Assembly (NCBI GenBank): GCA_029941485.1
Contig: JAPYOZ010000010.1
Location: 1 to 23,841 of the forward strand
Reading direction: 5' to 3'
Source: Gammaproteobacteria bacterium
GTDB lineage: Bacteria > Pseudomonadota > Gammaproteobacteria > PS1 > Pseudothioglobaceae
Length of the DNA stretch: 23,841 bases
How positions within the stretch are numbered: the first letter of the stretch is position 1; each line of letters opens with the position of its first letter. Shown piece by piece: positions 15,253-22,250 of the stretch. The position numbers were made by a program, and so were the translations under genes. A model generated the notes under the pieces. It worked only from the letters and a program-made list of their open reading frames with translations, did no database searches and was not told the origin of the DNA.

Positions 15253-17661
15253 TTAAAAATCTAGATTATCAACTGACAAAGCATTTTCTTCAATAAAGTT
15301 TCTTCTTGGCTCAACCTCATCACCCATTAAAGTTGAGAAAACTTCATCGGCTGTAATTGCATCTTCAATTTTAACCTTAAGCATAATTCTGTTTTCTGGA
15401 TCCATGGTGGTTTCCCAAAGCTGTTCTGGATTCATCTCTCCTAGGCCTTTATAGCGCTGGAAGCTCTGACCTTTTTTAGCGTCATCAATTAAAAATTTAA
15501 CCACTTGTGTAAAGTTTTTAACCTTAACTTCTTTGCCTTTTTTCTCAACGTAAGACTCATCGTTAATAACACTCTCAGTGGATTCTGAGAATTTTTTAAT
15601 GGTTTGATAATCAGCCGAATCAAAGAAGGCTTGGCTCAAATGATCAACATCGGTATCAACACCATACACGGATAGTGTGTGTTCAATCTCTTTGGTTTTA
15701 ATGTTAAAAACTACAGTGTGGTTTTGTGCTGGAGACAGGTCTTGCGCTAATAGCTGCTCCAACTGTTTGCACCAAGCTTTTACTTTTTTAACGTCTTTTA
15801 AGTTGCTAAGTGGTGTTGAGCTTGAAATAGCACGCAACAGAACTGAATTAAATTTCTTTGATAAACGCTCAATAATGGTGTTAATTTGATAATAATCCTT
15901 AACAGCAGATTCTAAGGCTATGCCTGAAATTGCTGGTGCCTCAGGATTGGAAAACAAGTGCGCTTCGTTGACAGCCTCTTGCAGCAAGTAATCACTCAAT
16001 TCTTGATCGTCTTTTAAGTAACGCTCTTGCTTGCCTTTTTTAATTTTATACAAAGGAGGTTGTGCAATATACAGATAGCCGTTTTCCACCAATTCTGGCA
16101 GGTAACGATAAAAGAAAGTTAACAACAGTGTGCGAATATGCGCACCATCCACATCCGCATCGGTCATGATGACAATTTTGTGGTAACGAAGTTTTTCAAT
16201 GTCGTATTCTTCTTTGCCGATACCGCAACCCAACGCAGTAATTAAAGTGCCCACTTCCTGAGAAGAAAGCATTTTTTCAAATCGAGCTTTTTCAACGTTT
16301 AAAATTTTACCCTTGAGTGGCAAAATAGCTTGCGTGCGTCGATCGCGTCCCTGTTTGGCAGAGCCACCTGCTGAATCACCCTCTACAAGGAATATTTCTG
16401 ACTCAGCTGGATCTTTGGTTTGACAATCGCTCAATTTTCCCGGTAAGCCGGCGATATCAAGTGCCCCCTTACGACGGGTCATCTCTCTGGCTTTTCGCGC
16501 CGCATCACGTGCTCGTGAAGCGTCTAAAATCTTACCCACAATGATTTTTGCTTCATTTGGATTTTCTAATAAATACTCGCCTAGCTTTTCATTCAATGCA
16601 GACTCTACCGGTGCGCGAACTTCTGACGATACTAGCTTGTCTTTAGTTTGTGATGAGAATTTAGGATCGGGTACTTTGACTGAAACAATAGCGGTCAATC
16701 CCTCACGTGTGTCTTCACCCGTAATCGAAACCTTTTCTTTCTTGGCCATTCCCGAATTATCAATATAATTGTTTAATGTTCGAGTTAACGCACCTCTAAA
16801 ACCAGCCAAATGCGCACCACCGTCTCGTTGAGGAATGTTATTAGTAAAGCAATAAATACTCTCTTGATAGGCATCACTCCATTGCAAGGCAGCGTCAATC
16901 ACAATGTTATTACGCTCGACTGAAATGGTGATAATGTCATTATGAATTGGGTTTTTAGATTTGTTTAAATGTTCGACAAACGCCCTAATACCACCTTCGT
17001 ATTTAAAAATATCTTTGCGTTCTGTTGATAACTCTTCAATTTCAATGTGAACACCTGAATTTAAAAATGATAATTCACGTACGCGATTGGCCAATGTATC
17101 GTATTTAAATTCAGTAATGGCAAACACGTCTGCACTGGGTTTAAAATGAATAACAGTGCCTTTGGCATCGGTTTTACCGGTAGCTTTCATTGGCTCAACA
17201 GGAACACCCATCTTGTAACTTTGCTCGTGAACTTCGCCATTGCGATACACGGTTAAATGCACAAATTCACTTAATGCATTAACAACGGACACACCCACAC
17301 CGTGCAAACCGCCAGACACTTTATAAGAATCGTCGTCAAATTTACCGCCCGCATGAAGAATGGTCATTATCACTTCAGCAGCAGAAACACCCTCTTCAGG
17401 ATGAATATCGACTGGAATACCTCGACCATCATCACTCACAGAAACTGAATTATCTTCATGGATGGTAATTTTAATTTTAGAACAATGGCCAGCTAACGCT
17501 TCGTCAATTGCGTTGTCAACCACTTCAAATACCATGTGATGCAAACCCGAGCCATCGTCAGTATCACCAATGTACATTCCTGGGCGCTTTCTAACGGCGT
17601 CAAGCCCTTTTAAAACTTTAATATTGGAGGCTTGATATTCTTGAGATTGATCTTGCGACAT
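15253..17661 (-). CDS. gyrB: DNA gyrase subunit B
   Basis: ATPase subunit of DNA gyrase, which introduces negative supercoils with GyrA. The 802 residues contain the GHKL ATPase motifs EVVDNAIDEAL (catalytic E46), DDGRGIPVD and GGLHGVGVSVVNALS, the transducer domain, the TOPRIM motifs EGDSAGGSAKQGRDR and DADVDGAHIRTLLL, and the C-terminal QRYKGLGEMNPEQLW. The long insert in the TOPRIM region (roughly residues 540-720, with TIIERLSKKFN) is typical of gram-negative GyrB, so this is GyrB and not ParE. An extended -10 (17685-17693) gives a leader of about 17 nt with no ribosome site. It lies after recF in the dnaA-dnaN-recF-gyrB order, but 142 bp away and with its own promoter, and leads into prk. 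Confidence 0.98.
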   Translation of the reverse strand: MSQDQSQEYQASNIKVLKGLDAVRKRPGMYIGDTDDGSGLHHMVFEVVDNAIDEALAGHCSKIKITIHEDNSVSVSDDGRGIPVDIHPEEGVSAAEVIMTILHAGGKFDDDSYKVSGGLHGVGVSVVNALSEFVHLTVYRNGEVHEQSYKMGVPVEPMKATGKTDAKGTVIHFKPSADVFAITEFKYDTLANRVRELSFLNSGVHIEIEELSTERKDIFKYEGGIRAFVEHLNKSKNPIHNDIITISVERNNIVIDAALQWSDAYQESIYCFTNNIPQRDGGAHLAGFRGALTRTLNNYIDNSGMAKKEKVSITGEDTREGLTAIVSVKVPDPKFSSQTKDKLVSSEVRAPVESALNEKLGEYLLENPNEAKIIVGKILDASRARDAARKAREMTRRKGALDIAGLPGKLSDCQTKDPAESEIFLVEGDSAGGSAKQGRDRRTQAILPLKGKILNVEKARFEKMLSSQEVGTLITALGCGIGKEEYDIEKLRYHKIVIMTDADVDGAHIRTLLLTFFYRYLPELVENGYLYIAQPPLYKIKKGKQERYLKDDQELSDYLLQEAVNEAHLFSNPEAPAISGIALESAVKDYYQINTIIERLSKKFNSVLLRAISSSTPLSNLKDVKKVKAWCKQLEQLLAQDLSPAQNHTVVFNIKTKEIEHTLSVYGVDTDVDHLSQAFFDSADYQTIKKFSESTESVINDESYVEKKGKEVKVKNFTQVVKFLIDDAKKGQSFQRYKGLGEMNPEQLWETTMDPENRIMLKVKIEDAITADEVFSTLMGDEVEPRRNFIEENALSVDNLDF

Positions 17662-17684
17662 AGGCAGCTGAAAAAAATAAATTT

Positions 17685-17693
17685 ATTATACCA
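17685..17693 (-). promoter_or_regulatory. Extended -10 promoter of gyrB
   Basis: On the minus strand this reads TGGTATAAT, a perfect TATAAT with an upstream TGn. Transcription would start near 17678, about 17 nt before the gyrB ATG. No -35 match is evident at the right spacing, which an extended -10 can do without. Confidence 0.6.
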
Positions 17694-17785
17694 CGCAAAC
17701 ATTATTTCACACCTTTTCATCAAGGTTTTTTGTTATTATTTATCGGTGTTAATTTTGTTGTTTTTAAAGGAATAAAATAGATTTT

Positions 17786-17801
17786 GTTGTAATTTTACAA
17801 C
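17786..17801 (-). terminator. Weak hairpin after recF
   Basis: A 16-bp perfect inverted repeat (GTTGTAA/TTACAAC with 2 nt between) lies 2 nt past the recF stop. It is AT-rich and lacks a proper T run on the minus strand, so its terminator role is doubtful. Confidence 0.3.
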
Positions 17802-17803
17802 CG

Positions 17804-18892
17804 CTAATTTACTGATTTTATAATGCCATTATTAATCTCAAAAACAGTATTATCAACATGACTAACTAACGGTAAATGGTTACCAATATCAGTCATGAAG
17901 GTTTGTACATTTAAAGCGTTAAGATATTGCAAAATAGTATTGATTTTTTTACGATCCAATTCAGATGAAATATCGTCAATTAAAACTACTGGATTTACAC
18001 CTTGATTGGTTAACATTAATACCTGAGTAAGCCAAAAAATAATAGAAAGGGTTTTTTGCTCCCCCCTTGATAAAAAACATTCGTTTTTATTATTTAATGA
18101 AAAATTAATACTGGCCTTATGGGGGCCGTAATTTAAATAATTAGCCTTTAATAAGGATTGAATATTTTTAGACAGATAACGGTAGATGCTTTGTTCGTCT
18201 AATTCATCAACTTCTTTTGGCCATCCAGAATAAAATTGATAATCAAAAGTATCAATTAAATCAAAGGACGTTAGTAATTGCTGTAAATCTTTCGATTTGG
18301 CTGTTTTTTTAAGTTGTTTAATGTACTCGACTCTGTTTTTATTAATTATTTTTGCTGTTTTTGCCAACTCTAAAAACCAAAAATCCAATTCATTAATTTT
18401 ATTATTAAACAGTAAAACATTGATATTTTTTAAAATTTTATTGTACGATTTAAATGTTTTTAAAAATCCTAGTTCCACGTGAAACACCCCCCAATCTAAA
18501 TAAGATCTTTTGTTTTTTGGAGTACCATTAACAACAAACCCTTTGTCAGGGGTAATGATTTGAATGGGTAATAATTGAGTCAGTTGACTGGTATTTTTAA
18601 TCCGTTGTTGATCAATAAAAATTTTATTTTTATTTCTTGATTTTTCTAATTTAATTCTATGATTGTCAATTTGAGCATTGAGTTGAAAATCACTAAACTT
18701 GTAATGAATAACTTCGCTGATTGTTTTTGTTTTAAAGGATCGGTTATGGCCTAAATAATAAATTGCTTCGATTAGATTGGTTTTACCTTGTGCATTATCC
18801 GCTACAAATAAATTAATATTTTTAGAGGGCTCTATGTACTGATTTTTTAGATTGCGAAATTGATTGATGGATAGCTTATTAATAACAGCCAT
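17804..18892 (-). CDS. recF: DNA replication and repair protein RecF
   Basis: SMC-like ATPase that, with RecO and RecR, loads RecA at gaps in damaged DNA. Of 362 residues, the N-terminal Walker A is ADNAQGKT (31-38), where most relatives have GENAQGKT, so the first P-loop glycine is Ala. The ABC signature is LSRGEQKTLS, Walker B is VVLIDDISSELD, and the conserved YLDWGVFHVE (131-140) is present. The gene starts 10 nt after dnaN without a ribosome site, as expected for a dnaN-recF operon. It is very AT-rich. A parS-like palindrome is embedded at codons 136-141. The length is normal and no frame disruption is seen, so it is probably functional. Confidence 0.95.
   Translation of the reverse strand: MAVINKLSINQFRNLKNQYIEPSKNINLFVADNAQGKTNLIEAIYYLGHNRSFKTKTISEVIHYKFSDFQLNAQIDNHRIKLEKSRNKNKIFIDQQRIKNTSQLTQLLPIQIITPDKGFVVNGTPKNKRSYLDWGVFHVELGFLKTFKSYNKILKNINVLLFNNKINELDFWFLELAKTAKIINKNRVEYIKQLKKTAKSKDLQQLLTSFDLIDTFDYQFYSGWPKEVDELDEQSIYRYLSKNIQSLLKANYLNYGPHKASINFSLNNKNECFLSRGEQKTLSIIFWLTQVLMLTNQGVNPVVLIDDISSELDRKKINTILQYLNALNVQTFMTDIGNHLPLVSHVDNTVFEINNGIIKSVN
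18471..18486. other. Candidate parS (ParB-binding) site inside recF
   Basis: AGTTCCACGTGAAACA matches the bacterial parS palindrome TGTTTCACGTGAAACA at 14 of 16 positions, and at 15 if the variable fifth base is allowed, with the CACGTG core intact. It is the only CACGTG in the window with parS-like flanks. It lies about 1.5 kb from the dnaA-dnaN gap, where chromosomal parS sites usually cluster. It also encodes the conserved RecF residues VFHVE, so part of the match may reflect protein constraint. Confidence 0.6.
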
Positions 18893-18902
18893 ATTATTAA
18901 AT

Positions 18903-20009
18903 CTAAATTCGTATTGGCATTACAACGTATTGATAAGTTTCGTTGTCATTAGTACTGGTTAGTAAGCATGCTTGATTTTCATTATTGGATACCACCATTT
19001 TAATTTCATTCGTGGTTATTTTTTCTAAAATAGAAATTAAATAATGAATATTAAAATTAATTTCTATCTCTTTATCAAAATTTTTAATACTTATTTGTGT
19101 TTTTGCTTGGCCCCTTTCAGAATGGGTAAAAATATTGAGTTGAGCATCTTTAAATGCTAATTTAACACTTTTTTTACGCTCTTCAACAAAAATTGAAGCT
19201 TGTTGTAAAGAATCTAAAAACTCTTGTTTATTAATAACAATGATATTTTCATAATCTTTTGGAATAACTTGCACATAGTTTGGAAAATTACCATCAATCA
19301 ATCGACTGATAATTGTGGTGTTATCGCTGGCTAAATAAAAATAATTTTTAGACAGAAGAATATCCACTTCTTCGTATTCATTTTTGTTCAGTAACTTGGT
19401 TAGTTCAAGCACTGCTTTTCTTGGTAAGATAACTGTTTTTTTGATTGTTTGATTGTTTGATTGTTTGATCTCACCAATTGATAGACGATGTCCATCGGTA
19501 GCTACAACAACAATATTATCCTCATCTACTTCAAAATACAAACCATTTAAATAAGCTCTAATGTCTTGATTACCCATTGAAAAACTAGTATTTTCGATTA
19601 ACTCTTTTAACTCGGTGCGATTAACTCTAATAACATCACCATCTTCAATTTTTGGTAATGAAGGAAAATCTTGATGATTAAAAGTATTAAGTTCAAAAGA
19701 ATTTTTATTGGTTTTAATGTAAATTTTAGATTCTTCGATGATAAATTCAATGACGGTTGTTTCTGGTAATTTTCTAATAATGTCAATTAAATCTTTAGCA
19801 TAAATTGTAAAGTTAACTTTTTCTTTAGAATTTATTTTTTGAGTTGCTTTGAGTTCAATTTCCATATCAGTTGCGGTTAGTGTTAACTGATTATTTTTTA
19901 TTTGAACCAATACGTGTGAAAGTATAGGGAGTGTTTGTTTTTTTTCAACAACACCAATCACTGTTTGTAAAGGTTCTAATAGTTCTTTAACCGTGAGTTT
20001 TGTGTTCAT
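18903..20009 (-). CDS. dnaN: DNA polymerase III beta sliding clamp
   Basis: Ring-shaped clamp that tethers DNA polymerase III to the template. The 368 residues show three clamp domains, starting MNTKLTVKELLEPLQTVIG and ending YQYVVMPIRI, with ATDGHRLSIGE and FPNYVQVIPK at the expected places. The ATG at 20007-20009 has an AAGGA 7 nt upstream. A TTG one codon earlier (20012) is only 4 nt from it and is less likely. Codons near residues 182-192 (KQSNNQTIKK) lie in an 8-bp tandem repeat, unusual in an essential gene. It lies between the oriC-like gap and recF, on the same strand as dnaA, and the region is clearly more AT-rich than leuS or chrA. Confidence 0.97.
   Translation of the reverse strand: MNTKLTVKELLEPLQTVIGVVEKKQTLPILSHVLVQIKNNQLTLTATDMEIELKATQKINSKEKVNFTIYAKDLIDIIRKLPETTVIEFIIEESKIYIKTNKNSFELNTFNHQDFPSLPKIEDGDVIRVNRTELKELIENTSFSMGNQDIRAYLNGLYFEVDEDNIVVVATDGHRLSIGEIKQSNNQTIKKTVILPRKAVLELTKLLNKNEYEEVDILLSKNYFYLASDNTTIISRLIDGNFPNYVQVIPKDYENIIVINKQEFLDSLQQASIFVEERKKSVKLAFKDAQLNIFTHSERGQAKTQISIKNFDKEIEINFNIHYLISILEKITTNEIKMVVSNNENQACLLTSTNDNETYQYVVMPIRI
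19440..19469. repeat. 8-bp tandem repeat within dnaN
   Basis: TTTGATTG is repeated 3.75 times in a row on the plus strand without mismatch. The unit is not a multiple of three, so gain or loss of one copy would shift the dnaN frame. In the protein it encodes a polar surface segment (KQSNNQTIKK) between two conserved stretches. Confidence 0.9.
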
Positions 20010-20221
20010 CAAAAAATCCTTTATTAAATAGTTATTGTTATTATTAGTGGTGTTATTTTGTGTTGATAAGTAATTTTTTTCATTAAAAAACAGTTTGTTA
20101 AGTTGTTGATATCTTGTTAGTATTTTATGTAAAAAAATGTGGAAATGTTTATAATTTTTTTATCTTTATTGAGTTGTTAAAGTTATCAACAGTTAAATGG
20201 ATAAGTGTTTGTGTATAACGT
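20010..20221. other. Candidate replication origin region (oriC), dnaA-dnaN gap
   Basis: The 212-bp gap holds several DnaA-box-like 9-mers. 20210-20218 is an exact TTATNCACA (TTATACACA on the minus strand), 3 nt past the dnaA stop. 20183-20191 (plus) and 20061-20069 (minus) are both TTATCAACA, one mismatch. Weaker two-mismatch copies lie at 20104-20112, 20138-20146 and 20196-20204. Between them, about 20114-20175 is almost pure A/T with T runs, fit for a DNA-unwinding element. The dnaA and dnaN neighbours and the nearby parS-like site support an origin. The dnaN promoter must also lie here. Strand-skew reversal cannot be judged from one window by eye. Confidence 0.6.
20017..20021 (-). promoter_or_regulatory. 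Ribosome site deciding the dnaN start
   Basis: AAGGA on the minus strand, 7 nt from the ATG at 20009 and 4 nt from the alternative TTG at 20012. It favours the ATG. Confidence 0.6.
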
Positions 20222-21529
20222 TTATAAGTTAGCTAATTTTAGTTTTATTAATTCGTAATCGTTCTTTATCTCTGCCTCTTCTACCATTCTTTTTTTGATT
20301 TTATCAACGGAGTGTAAAACCGTGGAATGATCTCTGTTTCCAAAATGTTTTCCAATTTTTTGTAAAGACAGTAGTGTTAGCTCATGGCTGATAAACATGG
20401 CCATTTGTCTGGCCAGTACCGTGTGTTGTTTTCGGCTTTTTGAGCTTAAATCTGATACCGTGATAGCGTAATGTTTGGCACTTTCTTTTTGAATGTCGTT
20501 AATGTCTATGTTTGTTATTTGAGGTTTAATTAAATCACCCAGTGCGCTTTCTATTATTTCTATAGAGATAAAAGAGTGGTTTGTTTTTGAAAAATCCACA
20601 AAAGCTTTGAGTTTAAGTAGTGCTCCCTCTAAGTCTCTTACGTTGGAAGTAATGTGCCCAGCAATAAACAGAGCGGTATCTTCAGTAAGATTAAGGTTAA
20701 TTTTGCTGTTGTTGGCTTTTTTTAATAAAATGGCTGCTCGCATTTCTAGCTCTGGCGGGGTCAGGTGAATGACAAGTCCTTGAGAGAGTCTTGTTTTAAG
20801 GCGCTCTTCTAGAGTTTTAATTTTTTTAGGAGTTTGGTCACAAGTAAAAATAATTTGTTTTTTAGTGGTAAAAAGAAAGTTAAAAATATGAAAGAATTCC
20901 TCTTGTGATTTCTCTTTACCAGCAATCAAGTGAATGTCATCGACCAATAACAAATCAGCAGACTGATAATGGTTTTTAATGTCTTCAATGGTATTGTGTC
21001 TTAAGCTTGATGTGATATTTCTTACAAAGTCCATCAAAGGCACGTACATAATTTTTGCATTGGGATTTTTTTGTTGTGCAAGGTGTCCAGCAGCCTGCAT
21101 AAGGTGGGTTTTTCCAAGACCAGAATCGCCGTAAATAAGAAAAGGGTTGTAAGGCGAAGACTTAATGTTTTCAGCAATTTGTCGGGTTGCACCGTAAGCC
21201 ATTTGATTAGCATTGCCTAGTACCAAGTTATCAAAGATATAATCTGGTGACAGTGGCGTGTTGTGTCTCTTGAGCGCTAATTTTCCTGGTTTTGTTGTCG
21301 GTGATACACCTATGTAAACTTTAAGGTTTTTGCTGTGTTGTGCTATGGCTGTTTTAATCTCTTTCTTTAGATTGTTGTTAACGTAGTTAAGCACCGAGGT
21401 ATTGGGCGCTAACAGCGATAAAGTAATTTCATCTTCAAGCGCTTTTAATGGTTGGATCCATAAAGTGAACACTTGTAAATCAACCGAATCTTTAAGTGTA
21501 TGTAGGCATTTTGCCCAAGTTTTTGACAT
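20222..21529 (-). CDS. dnaA: Chromosomal replication initiator DnaA
   Basis: AAA+ initiator that binds DnaA boxes and opens oriC. The 435 residues have the usual four domains: N-terminal oligomerisation domain (about 1-75, TWAKCLHTLKDSVDLQVFTLWIQPL), a very short linker (about 76-95), the AAA+ core with Walker A GDSGLGKT (134-141), Walker B LLLVDDIH (193-200) and LEERLKTRL, and the C-terminal box-binding domain with the DnaA signature GNRDHSTVLH. It is shorter than E. coli DnaA (467), mainly through the linker. The ATG at 21527-21529 has only a weak upstream purine stretch. It is first in dnaA-dnaN-recF. The 145-bp gap to the divergent yqhA-like gene carries a long inverted repeat; a TATAAT on the minus strand (21588-21593) could be its -10. 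Confidence 0.98.
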   Translation of the reverse strand: MSKTWAKCLHTLKDSVDLQVFTLWIQPLKALEDEITLSLLAPNTSVLNYVNNNLKKEIKTAIAQHSKNLKVYIGVSPTTKPGKLALKRHNTPLSPDYIFDNLVLGNANQMAYGATRQIAENIKSSPYNPFLIYGDSGLGKTHLMQAAGHLAQQKNPNAKIMYVPLMDFVRNITSSLRHNTIEDIKNHYQSADLLLVDDIHLIAGKEKSQEEFFHIFNFLFTTKKQIIFTCDQTPKKIKTLEERLKTRLSQGLVIHLTPPELEMRAAILLKKANNSKINLNLTEDTALFIAGHITSNVRDLEGALLKLKAFVDFSKTNHSFISIEIIESALGDLIKPQITNIDINDIQKESAKHYAITVSDLSSKSRKQHTVLARQMAMFISHELTLLSLQKIGKHFGNRDHSTVLHSVDKIKKRMVEEAEIKNDYELIKLKLANL

Positions 21530-21545
21530 AAGGTTTTAAGTATTT

Positions 21546-21611
21546 AATCCTAATTGTAAAAACACAAAGCCAGCACTTATTTTTACAATTATATTGTGCG
21601 GTATTAGGATT
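21546..21611. repeat. Nested long inverted repeat upstream of dnaA
   Basis: Two perfect inverted repeats overlap. AATTGTAAAAA (21552-21562) pairs with 21580-21590 around a 17-nt loop. AATCCTAAT (21546-21554) pairs with ATTAGGATT (21603-21611). The left arms share three bases, so the two pairings partly compete. It lies 17 bp upstream of the dnaA ATG and covers a possible dnaA -10. It may be a regulatory hairpin or operator. Confidence 0.7.
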
Positions 21612-21634
21612 GAGGTTTAATTTAAAATTAATAA

Positions 21635-21643
21635 TGATATACT
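21635..21643 (+). promoter_or_regulatory. Extended -10 promoter of the yqhA-like gene
   Basis: TGATATACT (TGn plus TATACT) predicts a start near 21650, about 25 nt before the ATG at 21675. The palindrome TTGTGCACAA (21655-21664) lies just downstream of that start and could be an operator. Confidence 0.5.
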
Positions 21644-21662
21644 AAAGCTTTGGGTTGTGCAC

Positions 21663-21668
21663 AAGGAG
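21663..21668 (+). promoter_or_regulatory. Ribosome site deciding the yqhA-like start
   Basis: AAGGAG lies 6 nt before the ATG at 21675. A GTG at 21657 in the same frame would place this site inside the coding region, so the GTG is rejected as the start. Confidence 0.75.
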
Positions 21669-21674
21669 TTAAAA

Positions 21675-22193
21675 ATGGGTTTTATTGAAAAATATTTTGA
21701 AAGACTTTTGTGGGGATCCCGCCATATGGTCTTAGCAGCAGTAATCGCTTCACTGTTGTTGTCGTTGCTTTTGTTTGTAATTACAGCCGTTGATGTAGGA
21801 GGGTTGTTGGCACATGCGCCCGATTATTTTGTGGCATCGACTGAAGAGAGAAAACTATTAAAAATAGAAATGGTGGCACACACAGTAGGTGCGATTGATG
21901 GATTTTTACTAGCAACCATTTTGCTAATTTTTTCACTGGGTCTGTACGAGTTATTTATTAGTGAAATTGATGAAGCTAAACACAGTGGGCAATCGTCCAA
22001 AGTGTTGGTAATTAATTCTTTAGACGATTTGAAATCAAAACTAGCCAAAGTGATTTTAATGATTCTGGTGGTAACTTTTTTCGAAGTGTCTTTATCCATG
22101 TCTTTTTCTAGCGCACTTGATTTGGTTTATTTTTCATTGGGCATATTGATGGTTTCATTGGCGCTTTATTTTGGCTCAAAGTCAAAGCACTGA
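21675..22193 (+). CDS. YqhA/UPF0114 family membrane protein
   Basis: A 172-residue inner-membrane protein of the UPF0114 (YqhA) family, whose function is unknown. It opens MGFIEKYFERLLWGSRHMVL, the family's typical amphipathic start. Predicted membrane segments are about 18-38, 71-95, 124-144 and 147-167. AIDGFLLATILLIFSLGLYELF and the SLDDLKSKLAKVI stretch before the third helix are the recognisable family blocks. Start chosen at the ATG because of a well-placed AAGGAG. It is divergent from dnaA and followed, 57 bp on, by tpiA. Nothing in the neighbourhood suggests a specific role. The family call is confident; no function should be assigned. Confidence 0.85.
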   Translation: MGFIEKYFERLLWGSRHMVLAAVIASLLLSLLLFVITAVDVGGLLAHAPDYFVASTEERKLLKIEMVAHTVGAIDGFLLATILLIFSLGLYELFISEIDEAKHSGQSSKVLVINSLDDLKSKLAKVILMILVVTFFEVSLSMSFSSALDLVYFSLGILMVSLALYFGSKSKH

Positions 22194-22222
22194 TTGATTT
22201 TTATAGCCAAATAGCGTAACAT
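22194..22222 (+). promoter_or_regulatory. Candidate tpiA-secG-tRNA promoter
   Basis: TTGATT (22194-22199) and TAACAT (22217-22222) are 17 bp apart, each matching four of six consensus bases. Transcription would start near 22229, about 22 nt before the tpiA ATG. Moderate support only. Confidence 0.35.
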
Positions 22223-22250
22223 TGCCCAATTTTTACAGCGAATAATCATT

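Noticed and set aside
17711..17731. ACCTT/AAGGT hairpin followed by a T run on the plus strand
   Set aside because: It looks like a terminator, but no plus-strand gene lies upstream, and on the minus strand the T run is on the wrong side. It could only end antisense transcription.
21657..21674. GTG start for the yqhA-like gene
   Set aside because: It would put the clear AAGGAG ribosome site inside the coding region; the family N-terminus begins at the ATG at 21675.
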